This document shows positions 8,351 to 17,629 of a DNA stretch of 64,000 nt, in pieces (position 1 is the stretch's first letter; each line of letters starts with the position of its first letter). The notes under the pieces were generated by a model, which worked only from the letters and a program-made list of their open reading frames with translations, was not told the origin of the DNA and searched no databases. The translations under genes and the position numbers were made by a program. The stretch lies in contig NZ_JAUYZJ010000031.1 of assembly GCF_030700285.1 (NCBI RefSeq), positions 1 to 64,000 on the forward strand, written 5' to 3'. This stretch comes from Methylobacterium sp. NEAU K. GTDB taxonomy: Bacteria; Pseudomonadota; Alphaproteobacteria; Rhizobiales; Beijerinckiaceae.

Positions 8351-9640
8351 TCATGCCGCGGGGTGTGTGGGCTGCGTCGCCGCCACCGCCGGCTCCGCGC
8401 CCCGGGCGTGCCGCAGCGTCGCCCACACCATGCCTTCGATACCCTCTGCGGCCGAGGCCTCCGAGAACAGGTTCTCGTAGCGCTCCCGCGCCGCCTCGCC
8501 GAAGCCGCGCCAGCGGGCGGGATCCGTGGCGATGCGCGCGAGCGCAGCCGCGATCGGCTGCGGGCTGCCCGGCGGCACCACCCATCCCGTCTTTCCATCC
8601 TCCACCACTTCGGGCAGGCCGCCGATGCGGGTCACAAGTGGCGGCACGCCGAAGGACATCGCCTCGATCGCCACCCGGCCGAGCGATTCGGGCCGCTGCG
8701 AGGGCATCGTCGCCACGTCGGCCCAGCGGTAGAGCGCGGCCGGGTCGTCGACGAACGGCTGGAGGCTGACCTGCTCCGACAGGCCGGCCTCGGCGATCTG
8801 CGCCGCCAGGGCCTCCTCCCGCGCCGCGTCCTCGAAGGCGCTGCCGACGATCCGCAGCTCGATCCGCCGGCGGACTGTGTCCGGCAGGGAGGCCAGCGCC
8901 TCGACCAATACGTCCTGCCCCTTGATCCGGCTGATCCGGCCGAGCATCAGCACGCGCAGCGGGCGCGTCCCGTCGTAAACCTGCCGGTTCGGCTCGGCCG
9001 GCCCGGCGATGCCGTTGTAGACGACGCGGGTTGCGGCGGCGCCCGCCGGCAGCGCGTAGGCCGCCTCAGTGGCGCGCGAGTTGAACACGACGTTGGCGCC
9101 GCTCCAGCGGATCAGCCAGCGCAGAACCTTCAGCACGGACCCTTCCGGGATCTCATGGACGTGCACGATGCTGCGTCCCGGCAGAAGCCGGGCGGCCAGA
9201 AGATAGTCGGCCACCACCGTGGTGTTGACGTAGACAAGGTCGCTCGCGCGGATGCGCGCGTACGCGCGAGCGACCGCGAAAGGCAGTGCCATCAGGCCCA
9301 AGGTGGCGAGCCGCGCCAGGTTCTTGCGCCGCAGGATCCACAGCGGCTCGATCACGATGCGGTTTGCGAAAGGCTCCAGAACCGCGACGATCGGGCCGTG
9401 CTGCGGCAGGACGACGTCGATCCGCGCCGTCGGATGGGCGGCCCGGATGGTGCGCACCGTCTCGACGAAGCAGCGATCCGAGCCGTACAGTTCGAAGCCC
9501 TGGTGCACGCAGGTGATGCGCGCGACGGGCACGCTGCTCCGGGCCGGCCGGAACGCCTCGTGCGCCGACCTTTCCGGCTCTTCCGCAGTCGAAGACATGC
9601 AGCGTATCGAATTATCCACCATAATCTGATAATCTGTCAT
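8351..9640 (-). CDS. Group 1 (GT4-type) glycosyltransferase
   Basis: The 429-residue protein has the GT-B layout: an N-terminal acceptor domain beginning with VARITCVHQGFELYGSDR and a C-terminal nucleotide-sugar domain with VLMLGRISRIKGQDVLVEAL and the E-x7-E motif ESLGRVAIE near residue 330. Retaining GT4 enzymes add sugars to a growing lipid-linked repeat unit at the cytoplasmic face. It diverges from another glycosyltransferase gene across 90 AT-rich bases, which must hold promoters for both. AAAGG precedes the chosen start; two further in-frame ATGs lie at codons 7 and 15. Confidence 0.88.
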   Translation of the reverse strand: MTDYQIMVDNSIRCMSSTAEEPERSAHEAFRPARSSVPVARITCVHQGFELYGSDRCFVETVRTIRAAHPTARIDVVLPQHGPIVAVLEPFANRIVIEPLWILRRKNLARLATLGLMALPFAVARAYARIRASDLVYVNTTVVADYLLAARLLPGRSIVHVHEIPEGSVLKVLRWLIRWSGANVVFNSRATEAAYALPAGAAATRVVYNGIAGPAEPNRQVYDGTRPLRVLMLGRISRIKGQDVLVEALASLPDTVRRRIELRIVGSAFEDAAREEALAAQIAEAGLSEQVSLQPFVDDPAALYRWADVATMPSQRPESLGRVAIEAMSFGVPPLVTRIGGLPEVVEDGKTGWVVPPGSPQPIAAALARIATDPARWRGFGEAARERYENLFSEASAAEGIEGMVWATLRHARGAEPAVAATQPTHPAA

Positions 9641-9730
9641 GTACCGTCAGCCTTTGTGCGCGTGATCTAATCGCCTGCTCGGTAATCGAAACCGTTTACA
9701 ATACGAGCTGCCGACAGGGAAGAAAGAACC

Positions 9731-10906
9731 ATGGTCGACCTTGCGCCCGCGTTACTTATTCTTGGGACGCGGGGGATTCCGGCTGCTCACGGCGGCTTCG
9801 AGACTTTCGCGGAACGCCTCGCGCTGTATCTGGCCGGCCGCGGCTGGCGCGTCGGCGTCTACTGCCAGGAGGAGGTCGAACGGGTGCGCAACCGGGTCTC
9901 GTCCCGGATGTGGAACGGCGTTGAGCTGATCACCGTGGAGGTGGCCCTGCGCGGTCCGGCCGCGACGCTCGCCTTCGATGCCTTGTGCGTCCGCGACGCG
10001 GCGGCCCGCGGCGGCGTCTGCCTCGTGCTCGGCTACAATGGCGCGGCGTTCCTGCCTTACCTGCGCGCGCGCGGCGGACGGATCCTCACCAACATGGACG
10101 GGATCGAGTGGCGGCGGCCGAAATGGTCGATGCCGGTCCGGGCGTACTTCTACGTGAGCGAGTGGATCGCCGCCTGGTCGTCGCAGCGCCTGGTCGCTGA
10201 CCATCCGGCCATCGCCGACCATCTCGCCCGGCGCCGTCCGAGGCGTGCCATCGCGACGATCCCGTACGGGGGCGACCCGCCGCCGGCGGATCCGGCCCCG
10301 CCGCCGCTGGGCCTGGAGCCCGGCCGCTACCTCGTGTCGATCGCCCGGATCGAGCCCGACAACAACATTCTGACGATCGTCGAGGCGTTCTCGCGCCGGC
10401 CCAGGGGCATGCGCCTCGTGGTGCTCGGGACGTTGAGCGTCTCCAATCCCTATCACCGCGCCGTGGAAGATGCCGCAGGGCCGGAGGTGCTCCTCCCCGG
10501 CGCGCTTTACGAAGCGGAGCGCGTGCAGGCTCTGCGCGTGCACGCGCGCGCCTATCTCCACGGTCACACGGTGGGCGGCACAAACCCGTCGCTCGTGGAG
10601 GCCCTGTGGGCCGGCAACGCGGTGATCGCCCACGATAACCCGTTCAACCGCGGCACTGCAGGGGACGGCCAATTCTACTTCACCGACAGCGCCTCGTGCG
10701 CGTCCGCGATCGAGAGGGTGCTGGCGGACGACAACGCGGTCGCCGCCGCCCGGAAGGCCGCGCGGGCCCGCGCCGAGAGCTTCCGCTGGGACGACGTGCT
10801 GGCGGCCTACGAGGCCGAGGCGCGCCGCGTCGGCGGCTACCCGCCGCTGCCGCCCCGGGCGACGATCGGCTCCCCGGACTCTGTCACGGTCGGTAACGAA
10901 TGGTGA
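9731..10906 (+). CDS. Glycosyltransferase with DUF1972 N-terminal domain (rhamnosyltransferase-like)
   Basis: The N-terminus LLILGTRGIPAAHGGFETF is diagnostic of the DUF1972 family, which groups with rhamnosyltransferases of exopolysaccharide loci. The C-terminal GT-B domain carries YLVSIARIEPDNN and, towards the end, HTVGGTNPSLVEALWAGNAV, where the second donor-binding glutamate sits. 391 residues is the usual length. A good Shine-Dalgarno (GGGAAGAAAG) lies before the ATG. It overlaps the following GH5 gene by seven bases, so the two are one transcription unit and probably translationally coupled. Confidence 0.88.
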   Translation: MVDLAPALLILGTRGIPAAHGGFETFAERLALYLAGRGWRVGVYCQEEVERVRNRVSSRMWNGVELITVEVALRGPAATLAFDALCVRDAAARGGVCLVLGYNGAAFLPYLRARGGRILTNMDGIEWRRPKWSMPVRAYFYVSEWIAAWSSQRLVADHPAIADHLARRRPRRAIATIPYGGDPPPADPAPPPLGLEPGRYLVSIARIEPDNNILTIVEAFSRRPRGMRLVVLGTLSVSNPYHRAVEDAAGPEVLLPGALYEAERVQALRVHARAYLHGHTVGGTNPSLVEALWAGNAVIAHDNPFNRGTAGDGQFYFTDSASCASAIERVLADDNAVAAARKAARARAESFRWDDVLAAYEAEARRVGGYPPLPPRATIGSPDSVTVGNEW

Positions 10907-12147
10907 GCGCGAACCGACGCGGGTTTCTGGCGCGCGGCCTCGCCCTGGCGGGTGCGGGCGCGTTGCCGGTGCGGGCCGATCCTGGGCCGCTGCCCCTGCG
11001 CCGCGGCATCGCCCTCTGGCCGTGGTTCTCGCTGACCACCGAGTTCCCGGCGCCGCGGACGGACTACGCGTGGCCGCCTTTCCAGTCCGACCGCCCGTTG
11101 CCGACCCGGGACGACCTCCGCCGCCTGGCCGCGCTGGGCTTCGACTTCGCGCGGCTTCCCCTCGATCCCGGGCCGTTCGTGGCCTTCACGGGCGCGCGGC
11201 GGGCCGAGCTTTTCCGCGCCTTGTCGGCCGCGATCGACGATGTGCTGGGGGCCGGACTGCGCGTGCTCGTCAACGTCCAAGCGAACGCCGCCACACACCA
11301 CTACACGCCGGACGCTTTCTACGATTCGGACCGGGCGCCGATGCTGTCGGTCTATCGCGACCTCGTCGCCGAACTCGCCCGGCTGTGCGTCCGGAAGGGC
11401 ATCGACCGGGTTGCACTGGAACCGGTCAACGAACCGCCCCAGGCCTGCGGGTCCGGCGCGTGGGACCGGGTGCAGGCGGGGCTGCTCACCGCGGCCCGGG
11501 CGGCGGCGCCGTCCCTGACCCTGGTAGCGACGGGGGCCTGCGGCAGCCTCGTCGCCGGGCTGACGGCCCTGGACCCGGCGCCGCTCGCGCGGTTCGCGCC
11601 GCTGCTCTACACCTTCCACTTCTACGAGCCGTATCTGTTCTCCCATCAGGGCGCGACCTGGCTCACCGAGGAGCCGTTCTATCGCTGGCTCAATGCCGTG
11701 CCCTGGCCGGGCGCGCGCGGGCGCCTGCCCGAAACCCTCGTCGCGGTACGGGCCCGCATGGCGGCCGACCGCACGGTCCCGCAGGCGGAGAAGGCCCGCG
11801 ACCTCGCGGTGATCGAGGCGAAGCTGCGTGACTATGCCGAGGCCGAGCCCGGACCCGCCTATCTGGCGAAGGAAATGGCTCCGGTCTCGACCTGGGCCGA
11901 TCTCTACGGGATCCCGGCCCGCCACGTCCTGATGGGTGAGTTCGGTGCCCTGCGCACCGACGCGCGCTACACGGCTTCGAAAGCGCCCGACCGAGCAGCC
12001 TATCTCCGCGATGTGCGGCAGGCGGCGGAGCAGGCGGGCTTCGCGTGGTCGTTCTGGAACCTGTTCGACGGGCTCGGGCTGATGGACGAGGCCCACGCCG
12101 TCGATCCCGCGCTGGTCGCCGCGCTCGGGCTCGCGGCGCGGCCGTGA
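10900..12147 (+). CDS. Tat-exported glycoside hydrolase family 5 (cellulase-like)
   Basis: The 415-residue protein begins with a twin-arginine signal, NRRGFLARG followed by a short Ala/Leu-rich core, so it is expected to be exported folded to the periplasm. The mature region has the GH5 barrel landmarks: the conserved arginine region DFARLPLDPG, the acid/base glutamate in ALEPVNEPPQ (strand 4) and the nucleophile glutamate in LMGEFGALRT (strand 7). Endoglucanase-type glycosidases are frequent in polysaccharide synthesis loci, where they edit or release chains. It overlaps the preceding glycosyltransferase gene by seven bases, tying it to that pathway. Confidence 0.85.
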   Translation: MVSANRRGFLARGLALAGAGALPVRADPGPLPLRRGIALWPWFSLTTEFPAPRTDYAWPPFQSDRPLPTRDDLRRLAALGFDFARLPLDPGPFVAFTGARRAELFRALSAAIDDVLGAGLRVLVNVQANAATHHYTPDAFYDSDRAPMLSVYRDLVAELARLCVRKGIDRVALEPVNEPPQACGSGAWDRVQAGLLTAARAAAPSLTLVATGACGSLVAGLTALDPAPLARFAPLLYTFHFYEPYLFSHQGATWLTEEPFYRWLNAVPWPGARGRLPETLVAVRARMAADRTVPQAEKARDLAVIEAKLRDYAEAEPGPAYLAKEMAPVSTWADLYGIPARHVLMGEFGALRTDARYTASKAPDRAAYLRDVRQAAEQAGFAWSFWNLFDGLGLMDEAHAVDPALVAALGLAARP

Positions 12148-12154
12148 CCTGCGG

Positions 12155-13459
12155 TCAGGGCCGGTCGCGGGCGGCGTTCGGCGGGAACAGAACGATCAGC
12201 ATGAGGGCGAATTTCGCCAGCATCGTGGTCTTCCCGGCCAGGCCCTCGAAGGTGTTGACCAGGATCACGAACGCCAGGATTGGCAGCCAGACCCCGCGCC
12301 GGCATCCACGCGCGATCTCGGCGAGGTAGAGCCCCACCGCCACGACCAGCAGCGCCGTCACCAGGATTCCGTGGTAGAGCACGTCCGAGACGATCGAGTT
12401 CTCGATGCCCCATTCCAGGCCGTAGATCCGACGCAGCGTGCTGACTTGGAGGAGGTCGGGGGCGAGCAGCAATTGCCGGAACGGGATCGCGTCGAAGATC
12501 GCCAGCATGTCGACCCGGGCCTGAGCGCTGCCGCCGTCGGAAACGAACCGGCTCAGCAGGGTATCGAAGAATCCCACGGCCGACAGGACGGCCACGACCA
12601 CCGGCAGCATTGTCAGCACGAAGCACGCGCAGGCCGCCCCGACGAGGGGGATCCGGTTGCTGCGCAGGGTTCGGTTGAGGGCGAAGAGCCCGACCAAGCC
12701 TCCGAGCGCGAGGGTCGTCACCGTGGCCGACCGGCCGCCGAACGTGACCAGGGCTACGAGTTGCAGGGCAATCATCCCGGCGCGGATCGCTGGCGTCAGC
12801 CGGCCGCCGCCCTTGGCCAGGGCCAGGATGTAGCAGGCGGTCATGGTGGCGTTGGCGAGCGGGTGGCCCTGGAGCGCGGCCGAACGGGTGTCGGTCTCGA
12901 ACGCCATGCCGTCAAAGCGGAACGGGAAGAAGCGCTGGCCGCTGGCGAACTCGAACAGGCCGAGCAGGGCGTTGGCGAGCATGACGAGGTGGAAGACCGT
13001 CTCGATCTGCCCCAGGGTCGCCGCATCGCGATCCATCAGCAGGATCGGGATCACGCCGGCCAGCACGAAGGTGTCGATCGAACCCGCCAGCCCCGTGCCG
13101 CCGCGGGCCGCAATGAGCATGAGGAGCAGCACCCCGCAGACCGCCAGCAGCACGCAGGCCGGCCGGCGGTTCAGGGCCTGCGCCACCGGGATCACGGGAT
13201 TGCCGGCGCGCAGCAGGATCCAGCCGACCAGCGCCACCGCCATGTAGGTTGCCGGATGGATCTTCGAGGGGGCCGAGCCGCTGATCCCGTCGTAGTTGAG
13301 GCCGAGCGCCCAGAGCAGGCCCCCCGAGACTCCGACGAGGACCAGCGTCAGCAGCACGAAGGCCAGGGTTTCCACCCGCGCGAGGCCGCGCAGCGCCGCT
13401 GCGGGCCGCGCGCGCGACCGCCGCCGATGCGCGAAGCCGGCCGGCCGAGCGGCTCTCAC
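12155..13459 (-). CDS. Wzy-like polysaccharide polymerase (VpsF/O-antigen ligase type)
   Basis: The 434-residue protein is an integral membrane protein with roughly 10-12 hydrophobic segments and a longer periplasmic loop near residues 290-350 (SRFVSDGGSAQARVDML...). The loop arginines and overall layout resemble Wzy polymerases and O-antigen ligases; the closest named family I recognise is the VpsF type of exopolysaccharide loci. The role would be periplasmic polymerisation of flipped repeat units. Its start codon overlaps the stop of the upstream chain-length gene by four bases, a coupling common between polymerase and co-polymerase. Sequence conservation in this class is low, so the call rests on topology and context. 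Confidence 0.72.
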   Translation of the reverse strand: MRAARPAGFAHRRRSRARPAAALRGLARVETLAFVLLTLVLVGVSGGLLWALGLNYDGISGSAPSKIHPATYMAVALVGWILLRAGNPVIPVAQALNRRPACVLLAVCGVLLLMLIAARGGTGLAGSIDTFVLAGVIPILLMDRDAATLGQIETVFHLVMLANALLGLFEFASGQRFFPFRFDGMAFETDTRSAALQGHPLANATMTACYILALAKGGGRLTPAIRAGMIALQLVALVTFGGRSATVTTLALGGLVGLFALNRTLRSNRIPLVGAACACFVLTMLPVVVAVLSAVGFFDTLLSRFVSDGGSAQARVDMLAIFDAIPFRQLLLAPDLLQVSTLRRIYGLEWGIENSIVSDVLYHGILVTALLVVAVGLYLAEIARGCRRGVWLPILAFVILVNTFEGLAGKTTMLAKFALMLIVLFPPNAARDRP

Positions 13460-15561
13460 GCGCTGCGCCTGTCGAGCAGCAGAGATCCGGAGACTGGGCG
13501 ACCCAGGGCCTCGGAGGTGTCGACGAGGTCGATCAGGTCGCGCTGGCGCGTGGCGCCATTGCAGACGACCACCAGCAGCCGGTCCGCCGCTGCGGCGATC
13601 GGGCCGAGCCGCAGGTTCTCGGACAGCACGCCGCCGTCGACGATCACAAGCTCGAACCGGCCCTTCACGCCGGCGATGAAACGCTCGATGTTGGCGGGGG
13701 TCAACGCATCGCGGATCGGCTTGTGGGTATCGCCGAGCCCGATTCGGCGTGCGCCCGTCTTCGGATCGACCTGCGTGACGGTGTTCAGGCTCTGCTCGCC
13801 GCGCAGCACGTCGAGGAGGCCGCCGCTGCCCGAGCCGTCGGCGCGCAGGTCCGCGTCCACCAGGAGCACCCGGTCGCCGCGCGCCACAGCCACCGATGCG
13901 AGCAGGCCGATCACGGCCCGGCGCTGGGCCTCGTCCGCCTCGCCCGATGTCACCAGCAGCGCCAGCGAGCGTCCGCGCACGCCCTCGGTCGCCGCGAGAT
14001 GGTCGAGGGTGAAGCGCGCCGCCGCCGTGCTGGCGCCCCCCGGCCGAAGGCCCGGGATCACCGCGACCACCGGGGCGTTCGACAGGCGCTCGAGCTGGCG
14101 CGGCGACAGCACCGTCGGCTCGAGATATTCCCGCGTCAGCGCGAGGCCGGCGCCGAGCCCGAGGCCGCCGGCCAGAGCGGCGGCGACCAGGATCAGCCGC
14201 GGCGGCCAGCTCGGATCCTGCGGCGGGCGGGCCGCCGTGATGATCCGCGCGTTGGAGCTATCGATGCTGCTCTGCTCCCTGATTTCGCGGGCCCGGACCA
14301 GGAACGTGTTGTAGACCGTGCGGGCAGCCTCGACCTCCCGCTCCAGCTCGCGCAACTGCACCGATGACTGGGCGGTCACGGTCGATTGCCGCTGGAGCCG
14401 CTCCAGCTCGGCCGCCAGCGTCCGCTCGTTCGCCTGGGCACGCTGGTATTCGGTCTCGGCGGCTCCGGCGATGCGGTTCAGCTCGGCGTCGATCAAGCGG
14501 CGGACGTCCTGCATCTGGGTGCGGACGGCGGCGATGTAGGGGTGGCGCTCGCCGAGGTTGGTGCGCAGGTCCGCTTCCTTTGCGGCGAGCTCAGCGTATT
14601 GGCCGCGCAGCCGGTCGATCGCCGAGGACTGGACGGCTTCCGGCATCGACCCGGACCCGATCGCCTGGCCGCGCGCGTCCCTGACGCCCTGCAGGCGCGC
14701 CCTGGCTTCGGCCGTCCGGGCGCGGGCGGCCACTAGCCGGGCGTTCGAGTCGGTGAGTTGCTGCTCGTTCACGAGCCGGCCGCTGGAGGCGATCAGGCCG
14801 TTGCGTGCCTTGTAGTCCTCGAGCTTCTTGTCGGCGGCGTTGACGCCGTTGCGCAACTCGTCCAACCGCCCGCGCAGGTCGCCCGCGGCGCGTTTGGCGG
14901 CGTCGGAGCGTGCCTCCGTCTGGTCCACCAGGTAGGCGTTCGCGATGGCGTTGACGATGCGCGCCGACAGGTCCGGGTCCACCGTGGTGACGACCACGTC
15001 GATCACGAACACCTTGTCGGCGCGCTTGACCGCCAGTTTGCGCCGCAACTGGTCGAGCGCTTGCCCGCGCCGGTCGATGCGCCGCTCCGGCCGAGGCCCG
15101 AGCACCATCTCGCGCAGCGACCCGACGGTGCGCGCGATGAGCCCGTCCCTGGGCGCGCCGAAGCCCGGCTCGCTCTCGAGTCCGGCTTGCGTCACGGCGC
15201 GGCCCAGGACCGCGTCCGACTCGATAACCTTCACCTGGCTCTCGATCTGGGCGATGCCGCCGTCGGGAGAGAGCGCGCCGGGATTGACGTCGTTCGAGAC
15301 CACCTGCCGGTCGCGCGGGTCGATCAGGATCTGCGCGGTCGCCGTGTAGAGCGACGGGGTGAGCACGGCGTAAGCCAGGACCGCGAGGCCGAGCAGAAGG
15401 GCGGTCCCCAGCACGGTACGCTTGCGCCGCCACAGGATCCGCCACAGGTCGCCGAACTCGGCGGTGGTGTCGGGCCTGGGCGGGCCCGGCCGCTCTGGAT
15501 GCGCCGACTGGACCGGCGCGAGCCAGGTCGCGACAGCGATGTTATGGTCGATCTGTGCCAC
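13456..15561 (-). CDS. Polysaccharide co-polymerase (Wzz/GumC type) with degenerate tyrosine-kinase domain
   Basis: The 701-residue inner-membrane protein sets chain length or couples polymerisation to export. It has a Wzz domain with a first membrane helix near residues 52-72, a long periplasmic coiled-coil region (about 190-440) and a second helix near 455-475. The C-terminal 170 residues resemble a BY-type tyrosine kinase: the Walker A' motif LLVDADLRADG and a Walker-B-like LVIVDGG are present. However, the Walker A position reads TSGEADEAQRR with no GK(S/T), and there is no C-terminal tyrosine cluster. I infer a pseudokinase. It shares a four-base overlap with the polymerase gene downstream. 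Confidence 0.88.
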   Translation of the reverse strand: MAQIDHNIAVATWLAPVQSAHPERPGPPRPDTTAEFGDLWRILWRRKRTVLGTALLLGLAVLAYAVLTPSLYTATAQILIDPRDRQVVSNDVNPGALSPDGGIAQIESQVKVIESDAVLGRAVTQAGLESEPGFGAPRDGLIARTVGSLREMVLGPRPERRIDRRGQALDQLRRKLAVKRADKVFVIDVVVTTVDPDLSARIVNAIANAYLVDQTEARSDAAKRAAGDLRGRLDELRNGVNAADKKLEDYKARNGLIASSGRLVNEQQLTDSNARLVAARARTAEARARLQGVRDARGQAIGSGSMPEAVQSSAIDRLRGQYAELAAKEADLRTNLGERHPYIAAVRTQMQDVRRLIDAELNRIAGAAETEYQRAQANERTLAAELERLQRQSTVTAQSSVQLRELEREVEAARTVYNTFLVRAREIREQSSIDSSNARIITAARPPQDPSWPPRLILVAAALAGGLGLGAGLALTREYLEPTVLSPRQLERLSNAPVVAVIPGLRPGGASTAAARFTLDHLAATEGVRGRSLALLVTSGEADEAQRRAVIGLLASVAVARGDRVLLVDADLRADGSGSGGLLDVLRGEQSLNTVTQVDPKTGARRIGLGDTHKPIRDALTPANIERFIAGVKGRFELVIVDGGVLSENLRLGPIAAAADRLLVVVCNGATRQRDLIDLVDTSEALGRPVSGSLLLDRRSA

Positions 15562-15740
15562 GATCGGTCACCAACGTCTCGATCTGGTTCGGTCCCACGC
15601 GGACTCCATGCGCTACTGCAAGAGTCGCGCAGACCGCTGACAATTCCTCAAGACTTTTGAGAGTCGCGGTCACGAGCGCCGATTACTGAGCATCTGGTAA
15701 ACGCCCTGCAACAAGTTCGCGGTCAGCCGGCACAGTTATC

Positions 15741-15763
15741 ATTCCCGTTACCAGTTCGGGAAT
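15741..15763. promoter_or_regulatory. Inverted repeat in the divergent promoter region of the polysaccharide island
   Basis: ATTCCCG, nine bases, CGGGAAT forms a perfect 7-bp dyad in the 261-base interval between the divergent chain-length gene and the beta-propeller gene. Its size and position suit a dimeric repressor or activator site, but no factor can be named. Confidence 0.3.
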
Positions 15764-15822
15764 AGGTCGGATTTGCGGCCGGCGTTCGGCGGATCAACGG
15801 GCTGAGCGGAGGCGCGCTCATC

Positions 15823-17355
15823 ATGCATGTGCGAGTGCGTCTCGATGGCGCGAGGCCGCGCCGCTGGCAGGCGGGCCTGTTGGAACGGATCGCCGGGATG
15901 CCCGGCATTGCTGCCGTAAGCGTCGAGGCCACGCCGGGCCCGGACGCGTGGCCGACGAATGCCGAATTGCTGTTCCGGCTGGAGTCGCTGGTCCACGGCT
16001 TGCCGCGGCTCGGCTCGGCCGTTCTGTCCCCGACCGCGCTCGATGCGTGGCGTCAGGCCGGTGCGACCCTCGATACCGCCCCCGATCTGGTGCTCGACCT
16101 CTGCGGCGATGTCTCGCCAGGCCCCACGATCTGGCACTTGGCCTATGATGGACGGCTCGGAGAGGGGGCCCTGCTCGCGAGCCTGCTCGCCGGTGCGGTC
16201 CCGCAGCTTGCACTGGTCGAGGACGGGCGGATCGTGTCCGCGGGACGGCTCGGCAGCGATCTGCCGGGCATCACGGTCGCGAGCCACGACGACGCGCTCG
16301 CCCGGACCGTGACGCTGGTGATGGCGGCCTTGCGGGGCCGCATCGCCGGGCGCAGTGGCCCCGCCCATGGCGCACGGGTTACGCCGTCGACGATCCGACC
16401 AACTCTCGCCGTCGCGGCACTAAGTACCCGGGCCTTGAAAATCCTGGCCCGGACTATCGTCCACCGCCTCTACCATCTCTGCTACCGAGCACCCCATTGG
16501 CGCTGCGGCTGGCGGCGCCTCGACGGTCCGGATCTGATCGACCTCGGGCGCCATCCCGAGGCCGGCTGGAACATCCTCCCGGATGACGGCCGCCGCTTCT
16601 ACGCCGACCCATTCCCGATCGCTTTCGCCGGGTCGACGCATGTCTTCGTCGAGGATTTTCCACACGAGACCGGCAAGGCGATCATCTCGGCCGTCCGCTT
16701 CGGTCCGGCCGGCCCCGAAGGACCTCCTGTCCCGGTGCTGGAGGAGCCCCATCATCTCTCCTACCCATTCGTGTTCGAGCGCGAGGGCTCCGTCTGGATG
16801 GTGCCGGAGAGTTCCGCAGCCGGCACGGTCGAGCTCTACCGTGCCACGCGCTTCCCCGGAGGCTGGGTCAAGGAGGCGACGCTGCTGTCCGGCGTCGTCG
16901 CGAGCGATGCGACCCTCCTGGAGCATGCCGGCCGCTGGTGGATTTTCGCGACCGTGCGCGATGCCGGGTCCGGAGCGCCTTCCGGGGCCGGCTCCTACCA
17001 CGACACGCTCCATCTCTGGTCGGCTCCCGACTTCCGCGGGCCCTACACGCCGCATCCGGCCAATCCCGTGCTGATCGATCCCGCGACTGCCCGCCCTGCC
17101 GGGCGGATCGTCGCGCGCGGTGGGGCGTTGATCCGCCCGGTCCAGGATTGCTCCGGGGGCTACGGCCGCGCCCTGGGACTGGCGCGGATCGACCGCCTCG
17201 ACCCAGAGGGATTCGCGCAGACGGTCATCGGCCGGATCGAGCCCGGCCCGGCCTGGCCCGGGAGCCGCCTCCACACCGTGAACGCGGGGGGCGGCCTCGA
17301 ATTCATTGACGGCTCGGCCCGGGTATGCCGGATCCGGATGGCGGGGCGCGCCTGA
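15823..17355 (+). CDS. Formyltransferase-like / GINT1-N-type beta-propeller fusion protein of the polysaccharide locus
   Basis: The 510-residue protein has two parts. Residues 1 to about 180 form an alpha/beta region (PDLVLDLCGD...TIWHLAYDG) reminiscent of formyltransferase-fold proteins, though no complete catalytic triad could be assigned. Residues from about 230 to 505 contain repeated blade-like segments with aromatic/acidic motifs (FYADPFPIAF, HHLSYPFVFE, SVWMVPESS, RWWIFATV) typical of the five-bladed propeller found in arabinanase-like proteins and in the N-terminal domain of glucosamine inositolphosphorylceramide transferases. GGAGG lies ten bases before the ATG. The context implies sugar binding or modification; the reaction is unknown. 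Confidence 0.65.
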   Translation: MHVRVRLDGARPRRWQAGLLERIAGMPGIAAVSVEATPGPDAWPTNAELLFRLESLVHGLPRLGSAVLSPTALDAWRQAGATLDTAPDLVLDLCGDVSPGPTIWHLAYDGRLGEGALLASLLAGAVPQLALVEDGRIVSAGRLGSDLPGITVASHDDALARTVTLVMAALRGRIAGRSGPAHGARVTPSTIRPTLAVAALSTRALKILARTIVHRLYHLCYRAPHWRCGWRRLDGPDLIDLGRHPEAGWNILPDDGRRFYADPFPIAFAGSTHVFVEDFPHETGKAIISAVRFGPAGPEGPPVPVLEEPHHLSYPFVFEREGSVWMVPESSAAGTVELYRATRFPGGWVKEATLLSGVVASDATLLEHAGRWWIFATVRDAGSGAPSGAGSYHDTLHLWSAPDFRGPYTPHPANPVLIDPATARPAGRIVARGGALIRPVQDCSGGYGRALGLARIDRLDPEGFAQTVIGRIEPGPAWPGSRLHTVNAGGGLEFIDGSARVCRIRMAGRA

Positions 17356-17629
17356 GCTTTCCGGGGCGCCGCCGGCTGCGGCTGGAAACATTCCGCTCGA
17401 ACGCCGCTTCTGGGGCGCATCGGAAGCTTCTGGAACTGCCCAGGTTGGGGATCTCGGGTCCGACGCCGCCTCGGCTGTCTGCCGCGTGTGCGAGGCCGGG
17501 ATAGAGACGATCCCGGTCTGCGCTTATTTCAGCGGGAGGCACTGCGGCCTGCCACGGGGGGGACGCCGATGCGCTGTCGCCGGGGTGGGTCCCGGTCGAC
17601 CCGATCCCGGCCATCGAATTTTAGACCGG

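Noticed and set aside
9239-9275. GC-rich alternating purine/pyrimidine palindrome within a glycosyltransferase gene
   Set aside because: It lies fully inside coding sequence with normal codon use and has no regulatory context.
12371-14314. Long open frame antisense to the polymerase and co-polymerase genes
   Set aside because: It lies opposite two well-supported genes, has no motif, and long open antisense frames are common at this GC content.
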